A stretch of DNA of 39,614 nucleotides from Desulfobacteraceae bacterium (GTDB taxonomy: Bacteria > Desulfobacterota > Desulfobacteria > Desulfobacterales > UBA5616). Positions 31,491-39,614 of this stretch are shown piece after piece. Under the pieces are notes generated by a model. It was given only the letters and a program-made list of their open reading frames with translations, ran no database searches and had not been told where the DNA came from. Each line of letters begins with the position of its first letter. The stretch's first letter is position 1. Position numbers and translations under genes: made by a program. The DNA lies in the NCBI GenBank assembly GCA_013791935.1, contig VMSV01000144.1, positions 1-39,614 of the forward strand, in the 5' to 3' direction.

Positions 31491-33572
31491 TTACATGGAA
31501 TAGAACCCTTTGCCTTCCTTGGCCAGTTTTTCCAAGAGAGGCGAGGGGGTCCAGTATTCGGCCCCGACCAGATCCTTATACTTCAGAATGGCTTCGTAAA
31601 TATTCTTCAACCCCACCGTATCAGCGTAGAACATGGGCCCGCCGTGATAAGCGGGAAACCCGTAACCGTACAGATAGACTGCATCGATATCCACGGGACG
31701 CGCTGCAATCCCTTCCTCCAGGATTTTGGCCCCTTCGTTAATCATGGAATAAAGAGCCCTTTCCAGGATTTCCTGATCCGTGATCACACGTCGGACGATT
31801 CCGCGATCCTTTGAATGTTGGAGGATCAGCTCTTCGATGAGGGGATCGGGGGTTGTGTTGCGTTTATCATCGTATTTATAGAAGCCTGCGCCCGTTTTCT
31901 GGCCGTAACGACCCATTTCGCAGATCTTGTCCAGGAGGTTGTTGTCCTGTTCCCGCTTGGTGAGTTCATTGAACTTGGCCTTCCGGTTTCGCCAGCCCAC
32001 ATCCAGGCCTGCCATATCGCTCATGGCATAGGGTCCCATGGGGAATCCGAAGTCGAAGATGACTTTATCGATCTGGGTGGGAAGAGCGCCTTCTTCCAGC
32101 ATGAATCCGCACTCCCTGGATCTCTTGCCCAGCATCCGGTTGCCCACAAATCCATCACAGACACCGACCATAACGGGCACTTTGCCGATCTTCTTGCCGA
32201 TTTTCATGACCGTGGCCTTTACGTCATCGGCTGTCTTGGCCCCACGAACGTTTTCCAGAAGACGCATGACATTGGCGGGGCTGAAGAAATGCATTCCCAC
32301 CACATCCTGTGGCCGCCCGGTGGCTGCTGCGATGTCATCGATGTTGAGATAGGAGGTGTTGGAGGCGAGAATGGCTCCAGGTTTGCAAATCTTCTCGAGT
32401 TTTCCGAAGACTTCCTTTTTAACAGCCATGTCCTCGAAAACCGCTTCAATAACCAGATCCACATCCTTCAGATCTTCGTAGGAAAGGGTGGGCATGATGA
32501 GGGCCATGCGCTGGTCCATATCTTCCTGGGCCAGTCTGCCCTTGGCAACGGTATTGGAATAATTCTTACGAATGACGCCCAGGCCACGATCAATGAACTC
32601 CTGCTTCATGTCCAGGAGTCGAACGGGGATGCCTGCGTTGGCAAAGCACATGGCAATACCACCGCCCATGGTTCCCGCACCCAGGATCCCGACGATTTTA
32701 ATGTCGCGAGTGGCCAGGTCTTTTGGCAGTCCGGGAACCTTGACCACTTCACGTTCGGCAAAAAAGACATGTCGCTGGGCGCCGGACTGGGTGCCCTGGC
32801 GAAGTCCTTCAAAAAGGGTTCTTTCCTGTTTCATACCCTCATCAAAAGACATTTCGACCGAGGCACGAATGGCCTCGATGCACTTAAACGGGGCAATGAA
32901 TCCACGCTTGGATCTGGCAATGCTCTTGGCGAAATCTTCGAACTGGGTCGGGCTGTCCACTTTTGCGGCCATTTCCCTTACCTTGCGAAGGGGTGTTTTT
33001 TCAGTAACAATTCGTTTGGCATAAGCCAGGGCTGCGGTTTTCAGATCCCCCTCGGCGATTTCATCGATGATGCCGATGGTTTTGGTTTTCTGGGCTGAAA
33101 TGGGATCACCCGAGACGATCATCTCCAGGGCGGCCTTGACCCCGGCAATGCGTGGAAGCCGCTGGGTGCCGCCCGCGCCGGGCAGAAGTCCCAGTTTCAC
33201 TTCGGGCAATCCGACTTTTGCTGTGGGTGCGGCGATGCGGAAGTGGCAAGACAATGCAACTTCCAATCCCCCACCCAGGGCCGTTCCGTGAATGGCTGCA
33301 ATCATGGGTTTGGGTGAATCTTCCATGAAATAAACCACATCAGGAAGAGCGGGTGGTTGACTGGGTTTCCCGAACTCACGGATATCAGCGCCCGCAATAA
33401 ACGTGCTGCCACCACACAGGATCACCATGGCTTCAACGTCGTTATCAGCTAAGCCCTGCTCGACACCGGATTGAAGTCCTGCGCGAACGGCCTGGGAAAG
33501 GGCGTTGACCGGGGGATTGTTGACAAAAATGATACCGATATTGCCTTCTTTGGAAAAAGTAACTTCCGACAT
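31491..33572 (-). CDS. Fatty-acid oxidation enzyme: enoyl-CoA hydratase/3-hydroxyacyl-CoA dehydrogenase (FadJ-type)
   Basis: This is a 693-residue two-enzyme fusion. The N-terminal crotonase domain has HGTALGGGLEVALSCHFRIA and GLPEVKLGLLPGAGGTQRLP with both catalytic Glu present. Around residue 295 the NAD domain starts with VGILGAGTMGGGIAM, followed by MHFFSPANVMRLLE with the catalytic His and GVCDGFVGNRML. A C-terminal dimer domain follows (GYGFPAYHGGPMFYAD). It hydrates 2-enoyl-CoA and oxidises 3-hydroxyacyl-CoA to 3-ketoacyl-CoA in beta-oxidation. The start has AAGGAG upstream. No thiolase or acyl-CoA dehydrogenase is adjacent, so it works with enzymes encoded elsewhere. Confidence 0.92.
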   Translation of the reverse strand: MSEVTFSKEGNIGIIFVNNPPVNALSQAVRAGLQSGVEQGLADNDVEAMVILCGGSTFIAGADIREFGKPSQPPALPDVVYFMEDSPKPMIAAIHGTALGGGLEVALSCHFRIAAPTAKVGLPEVKLGLLPGAGGTQRLPRIAGVKAALEMIVSGDPISAQKTKTIGIIDEIAEGDLKTAALAYAKRIVTEKTPLRKVREMAAKVDSPTQFEDFAKSIARSKRGFIAPFKCIEAIRASVEMSFDEGMKQERTLFEGLRQGTQSGAQRHVFFAEREVVKVPGLPKDLATRDIKIVGILGAGTMGGGIAMCFANAGIPVRLLDMKQEFIDRGLGVIRKNYSNTVAKGRLAQEDMDQRMALIMPTLSYEDLKDVDLVIEAVFEDMAVKKEVFGKLEKICKPGAILASNTSYLNIDDIAAATGRPQDVVGMHFFSPANVMRLLENVRGAKTADDVKATVMKIGKKIGKVPVMVGVCDGFVGNRMLGKRSRECGFMLEEGALPTQIDKVIFDFGFPMGPYAMSDMAGLDVGWRNRKAKFNELTKREQDNNLLDKICEMGRYGQKTGAGFYKYDDKRNTTPDPLIEELILQHSKDRGIVRRVITDQEILERALYSMINEGAKILEEGIAARPVDIDAVYLYGYGFPAYHGGPMFYADTVGLKNIYEAILKYKDLVGAEYWTPSPLLEKLAKEGKGFYSM

Positions 33573-33912
33573 GTGTACACTCCTTAATGCTTTAAAATTT
33601 ATTTTCTATCAGCCCCGCCGCCATGTCTCCGTCGCCGGCAAGAAGCCGTCCCTTGAACTTTATTGTAGATGAAAGGATAAGGCCTTGTTTTTTTAGAGCG
33701 ATGAATATAGGTGAAAGACGCTTGTGTGTCAACCCCGGTGCACAGTGCCTTTATTTCGTTGTTTACTTTTTACATTTTTCAGTTTAGGTAAAATGAACAA
33801 CCCTCTCCAGACCCTATCGTTATATTTTTTGTAGCCATAGGGTACAATCTAATCCTGACTTAATATCACAATTTTATTCTGTTTAACCCTTGATTTAGAA
33901 AGGAACAACTTC
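33573..33912. other. Divergent intergenic region between fad gene and MFS gene
   Basis: This 340-base AT-rich region holds the promoters of both divergent genes. I see no gene and no strong -35/-10 pair. A TACAAT hexamer at about 33843 and the AGAAAGGAAC ribosome binding site before 33913 are the only clear signals. Confidence 0.4.
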
Positions 33913-35184
33913 ATGGCGGTGTCTACAACTGTAAAACCAGGCTTTTTCGGGTGGATCAATGTCTCGCTTTTATTCGTGATTTACATGGCGGCCTTTGGCA
34001 TGGTCTATTATGGATTCTCTGTCATTTTTCCCATGATGATCAAATCACTGGAATGGAACCGGGGGACAGCCTCCATTGCCCACACCCTTAGTGGCATGCT
34101 CATGGGCCTTTTGGGCCCTGCCGTTGCCTTTTCCATTCAAAAATTCGGGCCCAAAAAAACATTGATATTCGGTTTTGTGATTATGTTGGTCGGGCTGTTG
34201 TTTATGGGAACCATCATGTCCCAAATGTGGTTGTGGATCGTTCTTTGGGGTATTGTCGTCCCCATCGGTTTTGCTTTTGGCGGGGCCCTTACCCTGCAAA
34301 CCATTCTTTTATATTGGTTTAATCTAAAAAGGGGAACAGCCATGGGCATTGTGATGACCGGGGCGGCTGTGGGCGGATTTGTTGCCCAGCCTTTGTATTC
34401 CTGGCTGATGGCATACACCAACACATGGCGCAGTGGTTGGCTGATGGGTGCAGCGTTTGTACTACTCGGCCTGATCTGTACGTTCTTTGTGGTAAACAAA
34501 CCCCAGGATATCGGACAATTCGCAGACGGCTTATCTCCGGATGAAGTAAAGGCGGCGGCGGAACGAAACAAGGGAAAAACCAAAATTCATAAAACAGGGG
34601 ACATCTGGGGAATAAAAGAAGTTTTAAAAACAAGGACCCTCTGGTTTTATGTCATTCTTACAGCCTCTTATCTCATGGCTTTAATGTTTATTGCCTCGCA
34701 CGGGATATTAGATTTCCTGGACCGGGGGTTTTCAGAAATGCAGGCCCCTTTAATTTTCAGCATGGTATTGCTGGGCAGTGCGATTATTCGCTTCCCCATC
34801 GGTATGCTGGGGGATAAAATAGAACCCCGCCATATCATCAATGCGTCTTTCGGCATCATGATGATTATGGTGTTTTTGATCTGGAAAAACCAAAGCATTC
34901 AAATGATCATGGTAGCGGGATTTTTCTTCGGGGCTTGTTATGGCACCAATCTAATCATGTTTCCCACACTCTTGGGCAATTATTATGGCCCTGAGGTCTT
35001 TGCCGGGATCAACGGAATCATTGGACCCCTGTTTGTCGTATTCAGCGGGATTGTGCCCATGGGCTCAGGATATGTTTATGAGAACTTCGGGAACTATGAT
35101 CCGGTTTATATTTTTCTGGTATGCCTGCTGGTCATGGCCTTTGCGTTTTCCTTTTTTATGAAACCGCCCATGAAGAAGGCATAG
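33913..35184 (+). CDS. Major facilitator superfamily transporter (OFA/MCT-like)
   Basis: This 423-residue protein has about twelve hydrophobic helices. The N-terminus GFFGWINVSLLFVIYMAAFG, IQKFGPKKTLIFGFVIM and FNLKRGTAMGIVMTGAAVGG resemble the oxalate/formate and monocarboxylate MFS branch. A central hydrophilic loop at about residues 195-235 separates two six-helix halves. It likely moves a small carboxylate, but the substrate is not readable. The start follows AAAGGAAC. It is divergent from the FadJ-type gene. The last nine codons (FMKPPMKKA) and downstream sequence are repeated at 38167, so its 3' end was copied in a local duplication. Confidence 0.83.
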   Translation: MAVSTTVKPGFFGWINVSLLFVIYMAAFGMVYYGFSVIFPMMIKSLEWNRGTASIAHTLSGMLMGLLGPAVAFSIQKFGPKKTLIFGFVIMLVGLLFMGTIMSQMWLWIVLWGIVVPIGFAFGGALTLQTILLYWFNLKRGTAMGIVMTGAAVGGFVAQPLYSWLMAYTNTWRSGWLMGAAFVLLGLICTFFVVNKPQDIGQFADGLSPDEVKAAAERNKGKTKIHKTGDIWGIKEVLKTRTLWFYVILTASYLMALMFIASHGILDFLDRGFSEMQAPLIFSMVLLGSAIIRFPIGMLGDKIEPRHIINASFGIMMIMVFLIWKNQSIQMIMVAGFFFGACYGTNLIMFPTLLGNYYGPEVFAGINGIIGPLFVVFSGIVPMGSGYVYENFGNYDPVYIFLVCLLVMAFAFSFFMKPPMKKA

Positions 35185-35339
35185 AGAATGAGCGTCAGGC
35201 GTTAGGATATAAAATGGGCCTGGGGTCAGACTTGATGCTCCCGTAAAAAGTCTCGAAGTTCCTCGCCCCGGCGAAGACCGGGGCCAGGACGCCATTCTTT
35301 ACTTTGCAAGATAAACTGTCAATAATGAAGACCTGACCC
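35157..35339 (+). repeat. Direct repeat copy 1: MFS gene 3' end plus MITE-like element
   Basis: From TATGAAACCGCCCATGAAGA, the last codons of the transporter, to GACCTGACCC this block recurs at 38167-38354 with minor changes. The inner part (35222-35339) starts GGGGTCAGACTTGATG and ends AATGAAGACCTGACCC, which are imperfect terminal inverted repeats. A central hairpin reads CCCCGG-CGAAGA-CCGGGG. This is the build of a non-autonomous REP/MITE-type element, possibly mobilised by an IS200-like (RAYT) transposase encoded elsewhere. Confidence 0.75.
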
Positions 35340-35351
35340 TTCTATTCTCCA

Positions 35352-36686
35352 TCATGTCTGCCTTCTGCGGTTTTGGATAAAATCCATGATCGCGGTCAGA
35401 CAAAAGAACGGCAACAACCAAATGAGGCGGCTGCCGTATCGGTTATGCGGTATCGATAAAGCAGCGGTTATAAAGGCGCTCAGTCCATAGGCTACGACGA
35501 GTGCGGCCAGGAACAGGGCCGGGATGAAACGCCGGTGTTTAAGGTAGAGAAACAGCGCCACTGCAGCCAGCAGCAGGCACAGCGTGATAAACTGAAGGTG
35601 AAGGTTGTTGAAACTTCTGAGACTCAGCTTGTTGTGACTTTGTCTTGACCGGGCATATGATTCGAATTCACCTGGAAAATAAGCCTTGATGGCGTCCGTG
35701 GGCAAGGGCTCGTCCATATAGGAAACAATCCCATACCAATTATTTATCATGGGCAGTTGGCGAAGAGTATTCAAAAGGGTCATTTTTACGATCAGGAATG
35801 GATAATGCCGGACAGTTTCGATAACGATTTTTTCCCCTTCCTGACCATATCCGCGGATTCCTCCAACCTTAAGGAAAGGGCTGTCGTCCGACCACAGGAA
35901 CGTATCGGAGTTTGCCGGAAGCTGGTCGATGTATTGGCACAGGGCATAGTTTTCCTCCGCACAGTGGGCACGGAGATATTTGACTGCCGGACCGTCGGCC
36001 ACCAGCCGGGCCAAAGGAAAAACGTAACCGCCCGGGGAGATGGTTAAGGTACCATATGAACGATACCCATTGGCCAATAGAAGTATCAGGGCCGCGGTCA
36101 CGGCAAGGGTCGCCCACCCCGGCGCAGGGGACGGAAAGAGAGGCTGTTTTTGCGTCACCTTCTTGAACAACCATGCGGCCGCAAGCAATCCCAGGGCAAG
36201 GGGAATGTGGGATAAGTGCACTGTGACGGCCACGATGGCCAGGGCGATGAGGTAGGTTTTTTCACCTGAACCAAGCTGGCCCAGGTGGAAGATCAGGAGG
36301 AAAAAAACCAGAATCAGAACGCCTGTAAAAATATCCGGCATGATAAAACCGGTAAACCAGGGAAGATTGCTCAGCAGGCAAAGAGGAATCGTCACCCCGA
36401 GAAAGGCCAAGGGTGATGTCAACCCGAAAACCACACGAAGAACCAGACGCAGGAGATGGGCGACGATAAGTGCCTGGACAGCCGCCACAAGCCAAAGCGT
36501 GTGCACCCATAATGACGGCGCAAGGAAAAGATTGTAGAAAAAACTCCGCAAATAATTGTTATTCAGGCCGATGTAATCACCGGTATCAGGGTAGACAAGA
36601 GGATAACCGTTATAAATAGCCACCCCACAGAGGCAGAGTGTGGCCAGGATAAGTGCAAGCATGTTGTACAGTGTCTGCAATTTCAT
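35352..36686 (-). CDS. Polytopic membrane protein, probable GT-C-like glycosyltransferase
   Basis: About ten or eleven membrane segments are followed by a soluble-loop-containing C-terminal half. The first loop has YNGYPLVYPDTGDYIGL, whose acidic residues shortly after helix 1 recall the catalytic loop of GT-C enzymes that use polyprenyl-phosphate sugars. No family is certain. The frame starts at GTG 36704, but the ATG at 36686 has GGAG nine bases before it and gives 444 residues, so I prefer it. It lies 148 bases after a polyprenyl-phosphate GT2/GtrA gene, whose product would supply the lipid-linked sugar. Both genes sit between two copies of a 180-base direct repeat. Confidence 0.65.
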   Translation of the reverse strand: MKLQTLYNMLALILATLCLCGVAIYNGYPLVYPDTGDYIGLNNNYLRSFFYNLFLAPSLWVHTLWLVAAVQALIVAHLLRLVLRVVFGLTSPLAFLGVTIPLCLLSNLPWFTGFIMPDIFTGVLILVFFLLIFHLGQLGSGEKTYLIALAIVAVTVHLSHIPLALGLLAAAWLFKKVTQKQPLFPSPAPGWATLAVTAALILLLANGYRSYGTLTISPGGYVFPLARLVADGPAVKYLRAHCAEENYALCQYIDQLPANSDTFLWSDDSPFLKVGGIRGYGQEGEKIVIETVRHYPFLIVKMTLLNTLRQLPMINNWYGIVSYMDEPLPTDAIKAYFPGEFESYARSRQSHNKLSLRSFNNLHLQFITLCLLLAAVALFLYLKHRRFIPALFLAALVVAYGLSAFITAALSIPHNRYGSRLIWLLPFFCLTAIMDFIQNRRRQT

Positions 36687-36834
36687 GACGGTTTTCTCCG
36701 GCACCGGTCAAAAAACGAAATAATGAAGTTGTATCGACCGATGGTGGAACAGGTCGACTTGCATGAGGCTATTTTTGCCAGTAATGAAAATCGGTATTTC
36801 AGCGCTCGCATATTCGAATATGGCTCTTTCATTT

Positions 36835-37959
36835 TCAGGCGATGCTCTTTTCCGGGAAAACCAGGTATTTCCGCAGTAAAAAGTTCCCCGCAAATCCGAA
36901 CAAAGAAGCAATTGATTTGCTCAGAAACAAAGGTATCCCGGTGGTGGAGAGGAAAAGGGTGATTTCTGCATCAAAAAACCCCATGATGGCAAGCGTGATC
37001 AGATAGGCCAAGATTTCCCCGGGGGTGCTCCAGGCTGCCTTGTGCCGGAACAAGATAAGGATGCATAAAAAGTAATTGATGGCAGCAGCACTGAGATAGG
37101 CGGTAACGATGGCCGTGGTTAAATTGAGGCCAACCTGAAGGAATAGCATGAACAGAACAATATTACAGACCGCGCTGGTGCCGCCGATGATAAGATACAA
37201 AAGCAGTTGCATGGGGAAAGGGGCGGTATGTGCGCTGTAGTGTAATATGCAGTAAAGTGATCTGGCACCGTCCTTCCATCCGATTTTCTTGCCTTCTTCA
37301 TAACTCCTGGGAAGGTAGGAAATCGCGCACTCCCAGACGCGGCAGCGTTTCTGGGCAATCTTGGCAACAACCTCCGGCTCGAAGCCGAAACGGTCTTCCT
37401 TTAGCTCAATCGATTGGATGATTTCCCGTCTGAAGAGCTTGTAGCAAGTTTCCATGTCGGAAATGTCCAGATTGGTCATCATGTTGGAAACAAAGGTTAG
37501 CGTCTTGTTCATCCAACTGTGCCAGAAATATAGGATTTTTCGAGAGCCTGGCCTCAGGTACCGTGAGCCGAAAACAACGTCAGCCTCGTCCCGGAGCAGC
37601 GGCTCCAGTAACTTTCGGTATTCCAGGGGGTCATATTCCAGGTCCGCATCCTGAATTCCAACAAAGTCACCGGTGGCATGGGCAAATCCGGTCCGCAGGG
37701 ACGCGCCCTTCCCCTGGTTCAATGTATGGTGAAGGACTTTGACCTCGGGAAACCTCTGCTCGAGAGTGAGAGCGATTTCAAAGCTCTTGTCCTTTGAGCA
37801 GTCATCCACGATGATGATTTCCAACTTCAGCTGCTCCGACCGAAGGGCCAGCACCTTTTCGATGCAATGGGCGAGGGTCTTTTCTTCGTTATAGCAAGGA
37901 ACAACCAGGGACAGAGTACATGGAGTCAGTATAGTCGTCGCCGAGTGAGGAGATGGCAT
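36835..37959 (-). CDS. GT2 polyprenyl-phosphate glycosyltransferase fused to GtrA-like membrane domain
   Basis: Residues about 15-235 form a family 2 glycosyltransferase like dolichol-phosphate mannosyltransferase: LSLVVPCYNEEKTLAHCIEK, IIIVDDCSKD, LNQGKGASLRTGF and the nucleotide-metal motif QDADLEYDP, with DMETCYKLFRRE and FGFEPEVVAKI. Residues about 245-370 are a GtrA-type four-helix domain (LLLYLIIGGTSAVCNIVLFM, FLLRKYLVFP). Such fusions put a sugar on polyprenyl phosphate and may flip it. The GT-C-like gene follows, an arrangement that fits modification of a surface polysaccharide or lipid A. The start codon has no obvious ribosome binding site. Confidence 0.88.
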   Translation of the reverse strand: MPSPHSATTILTPCTLSLVVPCYNEEKTLAHCIEKVLALRSEQLKLEIIIVDDCSKDKSFEIALTLEQRFPEVKVLHHTLNQGKGASLRTGFAHATGDFVGIQDADLEYDPLEYRKLLEPLLRDEADVVFGSRYLRPGSRKILYFWHSWMNKTLTFVSNMMTNLDISDMETCYKLFRREIIQSIELKEDRFGFEPEVVAKIAQKRCRVWECAISYLPRSYEEGKKIGWKDGARSLYCILHYSAHTAPFPMQLLLYLIIGGTSAVCNIVLFMLFLQVGLNLTTAIVTAYLSAAAINYFLCILILFRHKAAWSTPGEILAYLITLAIMGFFDAEITLFLSTTGIPLFLSKSIASLFGFAGNFLLRKYLVFPEKSIA

Positions 37960-38053
37960 TTCAGGAACCTACAAAAATTTAGATAGTTAGATTGCCTCAT
38001 TCAGGCCGGCAACAATTTTCAAAACGGGCCACTATTTTTGCCTTTCAGGGTTC

Positions 38054-38171
38054 TCGTACAAAATTCGCTCAAAATAAGCAACCGTCTTGAGCGATCCTTC
38101 CCGCAAGGGGATCTTCGGTTCCCGCCTCAACTCCCAGGCGAGGGGTCCGACAAGGACTCAATTTTGTATGA
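38054..38171. other. Multi-hairpin structured element with closing outer stem
   Basis: Outer arms TACAAAATT (38057-38065) and AATTTTGTA (38160-38168) pair perfectly and extend by three more pairs, one of them G-T. Inside are three hairpins. The first is CGCTCAA/TTGAGCG (38066-38072 and 38087-38093). The second is ATCCTT/AAGGGGAT with loop CCCGC (38094-38112). The third is CCCGCCT/AGGCGAGGG, about 38117-38148 including flanks. This resembles a folded RNA or a cruciform mobile element of about 118 bases. It overlaps the left edge of repeat copy 2 by a few bases. No known RNA family was recognised. Confidence 0.55.
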
Positions 38172-38354
38172 AACCGCCCATGAAGAAGGCATGGAGGATG
38201 AAGGGATAGGTGCCAGGCCTCAGGATATAAAATGGGCATGGGGTCAGTCTTGATGCTCCCGTAAAAAGTCTCGAAGTCCGTCACCCCGGCGAAGGCCGGG
38301 GTCAGGACGCCATTCTTCACTTTGCAAGATATACTGTCAATAATGAAGACCTGA
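38167..38354 (+). repeat. Direct repeat copy 2: MFS 3'-end duplicate plus MITE-like element
   Basis: It repeats TATGAAACCGCCCATGAAGA and the downstream segment to GACCTGA, the same order and orientation as 35157-35339. The stem here is the cleaner CCCCGG-CGAAGG-CCGGGG. Only the tail of the transporter gene is present, without any upstream coding sequence, so copy 2 is a displaced duplicate. The MITE-like portion is 38240-38354. The terminal arm here reads GACCTGATCGCG, diverged from copy 1. The two copies bracket the glycosyltransferase pair. Confidence 0.75.
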
Positions 38355-38396
38355 TCGCGTTGTGATCCTTGATTTCTATTTCTTTAACAAAAGATA

Positions 38397-38762
38397 TTAT
38401 TTTTTTTCTCCGGTGCAATCCACTATTAACATACCTCCGTAATTCACAGTGCCGGACATCATATTACCCGTCACAGTACCTTTGTTAGTGGCTTGAAACC
38501 CACGATGTGTATATACTATTTCAAATTCATCGCCATCAACTGTTCCTGTCAGCGGTGAATCTCCATCAGTGCTCTTGTAGGTCCCGGTCAATGAATCTCC
38601 ATCCTGAGTCAATAAGATTTCCGGATGAATCATCTTGTTATTGGAATCTAAACTTAAAACCCATCTGCCCGTCATGTCTACATCCGCTGCTTGAACAATT
38701 CCGGTGCCTAAAATAAAACCCATTGCCAACAGACCAAAAATAACAAGATTTACCTTTTTCAT
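38397..38762 (-). CDS. Small secreted beta-rich protein
   Basis: It has a signal peptide (MKKVNLVIFGLLAMGFILGT with cleavage near GIVQA-A, residue 25 or 26) followed by about 95 residues. The mature part has Gly- and Thr-rich strands such as MTGRWVLSLDS, LTQDGDSLTGTYKST and GTVDGDEFEIVYTHRG, the repeating pattern of small beta-barrel or lipocalin-like secreted domains. The ATG at 38762 has CAGGAGA upstream and is preferred over 38801. A lone cysteine is at the C-terminus (VDCTGEKK). Not recognised; neighbours give no functional clue. It lies between repeat copy 2 and recombinase remnants. Confidence 0.65.
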   Translation of the reverse strand: MKKVNLVIFGLLAMGFILGTGIVQAADVDMTGRWVLSLDSNNKMIHPEILLTQDGDSLTGTYKSTDGDSPLTGTVDGDEFEIVYTHRGFQATNKGTVTGNMMSGTVNYGGMLIVDCTGEKK

Positions 38763-38889
38763 ATTTTTCTCCTGGTTAATTTGAATTTCAGCATGTAACA
38801 TTATTTGTACCCAATATTACTCGGCATTTAGTGGGAAATCTTTAGTATTAAGTAAAATTTGGAAGACGCCCAGGAAATTAGAATTTCAA

Positions 38890-39341
38890 TCCATTGCTGA
38901 AACATCGATTTATGTCCATGTCTCGGACAAACTCAAACAACGGGCCCTCGATGCCATCCACTTATCCGGGATTATGCCGTCAATGCCCTGATGTATAAGC
39001 TTGGCCTGCGGGTGGGCGAGGCGCAAGGCCTAAGCCTGGAAGACAATTTTAAAAAGCTTGTGACTTATTCTCCCATCCGGGTCACATTTAACGTCACCTG
39101 TCGCACTCTTCGCCATTCGTTGGCATCCCATTTAAATGGCAACAACGTGGATATCCTGGTCATCCAGAGTATCCTGGGCCATGCTTCCACCCGGAGCCCC
39201 GAACCCTATATCCATCCGTCTATGCATCGAATCCGAAAGGCCATGGAAAAACTGCCGGGTGTGAAATTTGTCAAAGAACTGATCAGAAAAGGAGAAATTG
39301 ATTTACGGTTCCAGAAACCATTCGGGCCGAAGCTGGAATAA
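38890..39341 (+). pseudogene. Tyrosine recombinase/integrase remnants, fused and internally deleted
   Basis: Two pieces are joined. The first (38890-38965) is the C-terminal end of a tyrosine recombinase, ETSIYVHVSDKLKQRALDAI, with the active-site tyrosine context. It meets a new frame that begins RDYAVNALMYKLGLRVGEA at about 38967. That includes the first catalytic Arg but jumps after LSLEDN to TCRTLRHSLASHLN, LGHAS and PYIHPS. The region between, normally holding the lysine hairpin, is lost. The HxLRH motif reads RTLRH, matching a CAC-to-CGC change of the catalytic His. The last 113 residues would translate from ATG 38991, but the product could not be an active integrase. Confidence 0.8.
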
Positions 39342-39399
39342 CCGTTTTATCAATTACTTCCTATTTACTTGCGCCTAACTCGCAAACTGACTGCGGGGT

Positions 39400-39614
39400 T
39401 CGGCTGAACTGTGCCGCCCAGCTTTTTGGGTCGGCACCAGTGAATGGTGTACGCCCGGCATGGGCGTGAATTTATGGGGTGTAAGTCCCCTATGTGTGAA
39501 TCCTGTCGATGTCAAAAAGACATTGACACAAACATTAGCCGACGGCAAGGGCGTTTCCGCAAGGAAAGGTCTGAAGGCGGAGCGCAGCGAAAGGCTCGCC
39601 GTAGGTGAGAGCGA
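39400..39614 (+). mobile_element. Probable group II intron, 5' portion, extends beyond window
   Basis: GTGTACGCCCGGCATGGGCG followed by GGGGTGTAAGTCCCC, GCCGACGGCAAGGGCG and GGTCTGAAGGCGGAGC is the highly structured domain I pattern of bacterial group II introns upstream of a reverse transcriptase. A strong hairpin GTGCCG...CGGCAC (about 39410-39437) precedes it and could be the first intron helix or the 5' exon. The exact splice site cannot be placed (39350-39445). The intron-encoded protein would be right of the window. It lies 60-100 bases after recombinase debris. Confidence 0.7.

Noticed and set aside
38054..38171. Could the multi-hairpin element be a tRNA?
   Set aside because: Stem lengths and loops do not match the tRNA layout; there is no 7-bp acceptor stem with CCA and no 7-base anticodon loop.
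1..39614. CRISPR array or prophage
   Set aside because: No regularly spaced repeats with unique spacers, no capsid, tail or terminase genes were seen.

Overview
The window looks like the chromosome of an anaerobic Desulfobacterota-type (sulfate-reducer-like) bacterium. This is an inference from gene content: heterodisulfide-reductase (Hdr)-like iron-sulfur proteins, a c-type heme motif fused to an Hdr-like membrane protein, many CoA-transferase and crotonase genes, a LarA-like protein and strong AGGAG ribosome binding sites. No rRNA, tRNA or CRISPR was recognised. The region is accessory in character, with several decayed gene copies and mobile remnants.

Layout. (1) 1-774: a class III CoA-transferase with an in-frame TAG, cut by the window edge. 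(2) 1222-3090: a TetR regulator and a membrane acyltransferase. (3) 3515-6245: a sugar-type (GPH) symporter and a DapA/NanA-type aldolase-family enzyme. (4) 6354-16608: a glycerol-3-phosphate (glp) locus. glpA and glpB are followed by a membrane heme-c/Fe-S protein and an HdrB-like protein in place of a classical glpC, then two serine hydrolases and a broken glycerol kinase fragment. A divergent glpR sits behind operator-like repeats, followed by a truncated second copy of one hydrolase. (5) 16728-24797: a tight six-gene operon with a crotonase lacking both usual glutamates, two tandem CoA-transferases, a carboxylesterase, an SDR and a Tat-exported MmgE/PrpD protein. A GntR/UTRA regulator faces it. 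It looks like a CoA-thioester catabolic pathway of unknown substrate.

(6) 24799-29343: a REC/HD-GYP protein with an internal deletion, a SIMPL protein, two methyltransferases and a LarA-like protein. (7) 29592-33572: a DEAD-box RNA helicase with 15-residue repeats, behind a terminator-like leader hairpin, convergent with a FadJ-type beta-oxidation enzyme. (8) 33913-38396: an MFS transporter whose 3' end and a downstream MITE-like element are repeated 3 kb further on, flanking two glycan-type membrane glycosyltransferase genes and a compact multi-hairpin element. (9) 38397-39614: a small secreted protein, tyrosine recombinase debris and the 5' part of a probable group II intron running off the window.

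Working picture. In the glp locus, esterases could release glycerol or glycerol esters. GlpAB oxidises glycerol-3-phosphate, and electrons would pass through the CCG/[4Fe-4S]/heme-c proteins to the membrane pool. The local glycerol kinase is decayed, so phosphorylation must be done elsewhere or the pathway is eroding. The GntR-facing operon would activate an acid as a CoA thioester, modify it with the crotonase and SDR, and use the esterase and exported PrpD-like protein on precursors. All assignments come from reading sequence motifs by eye; no database search was possible.
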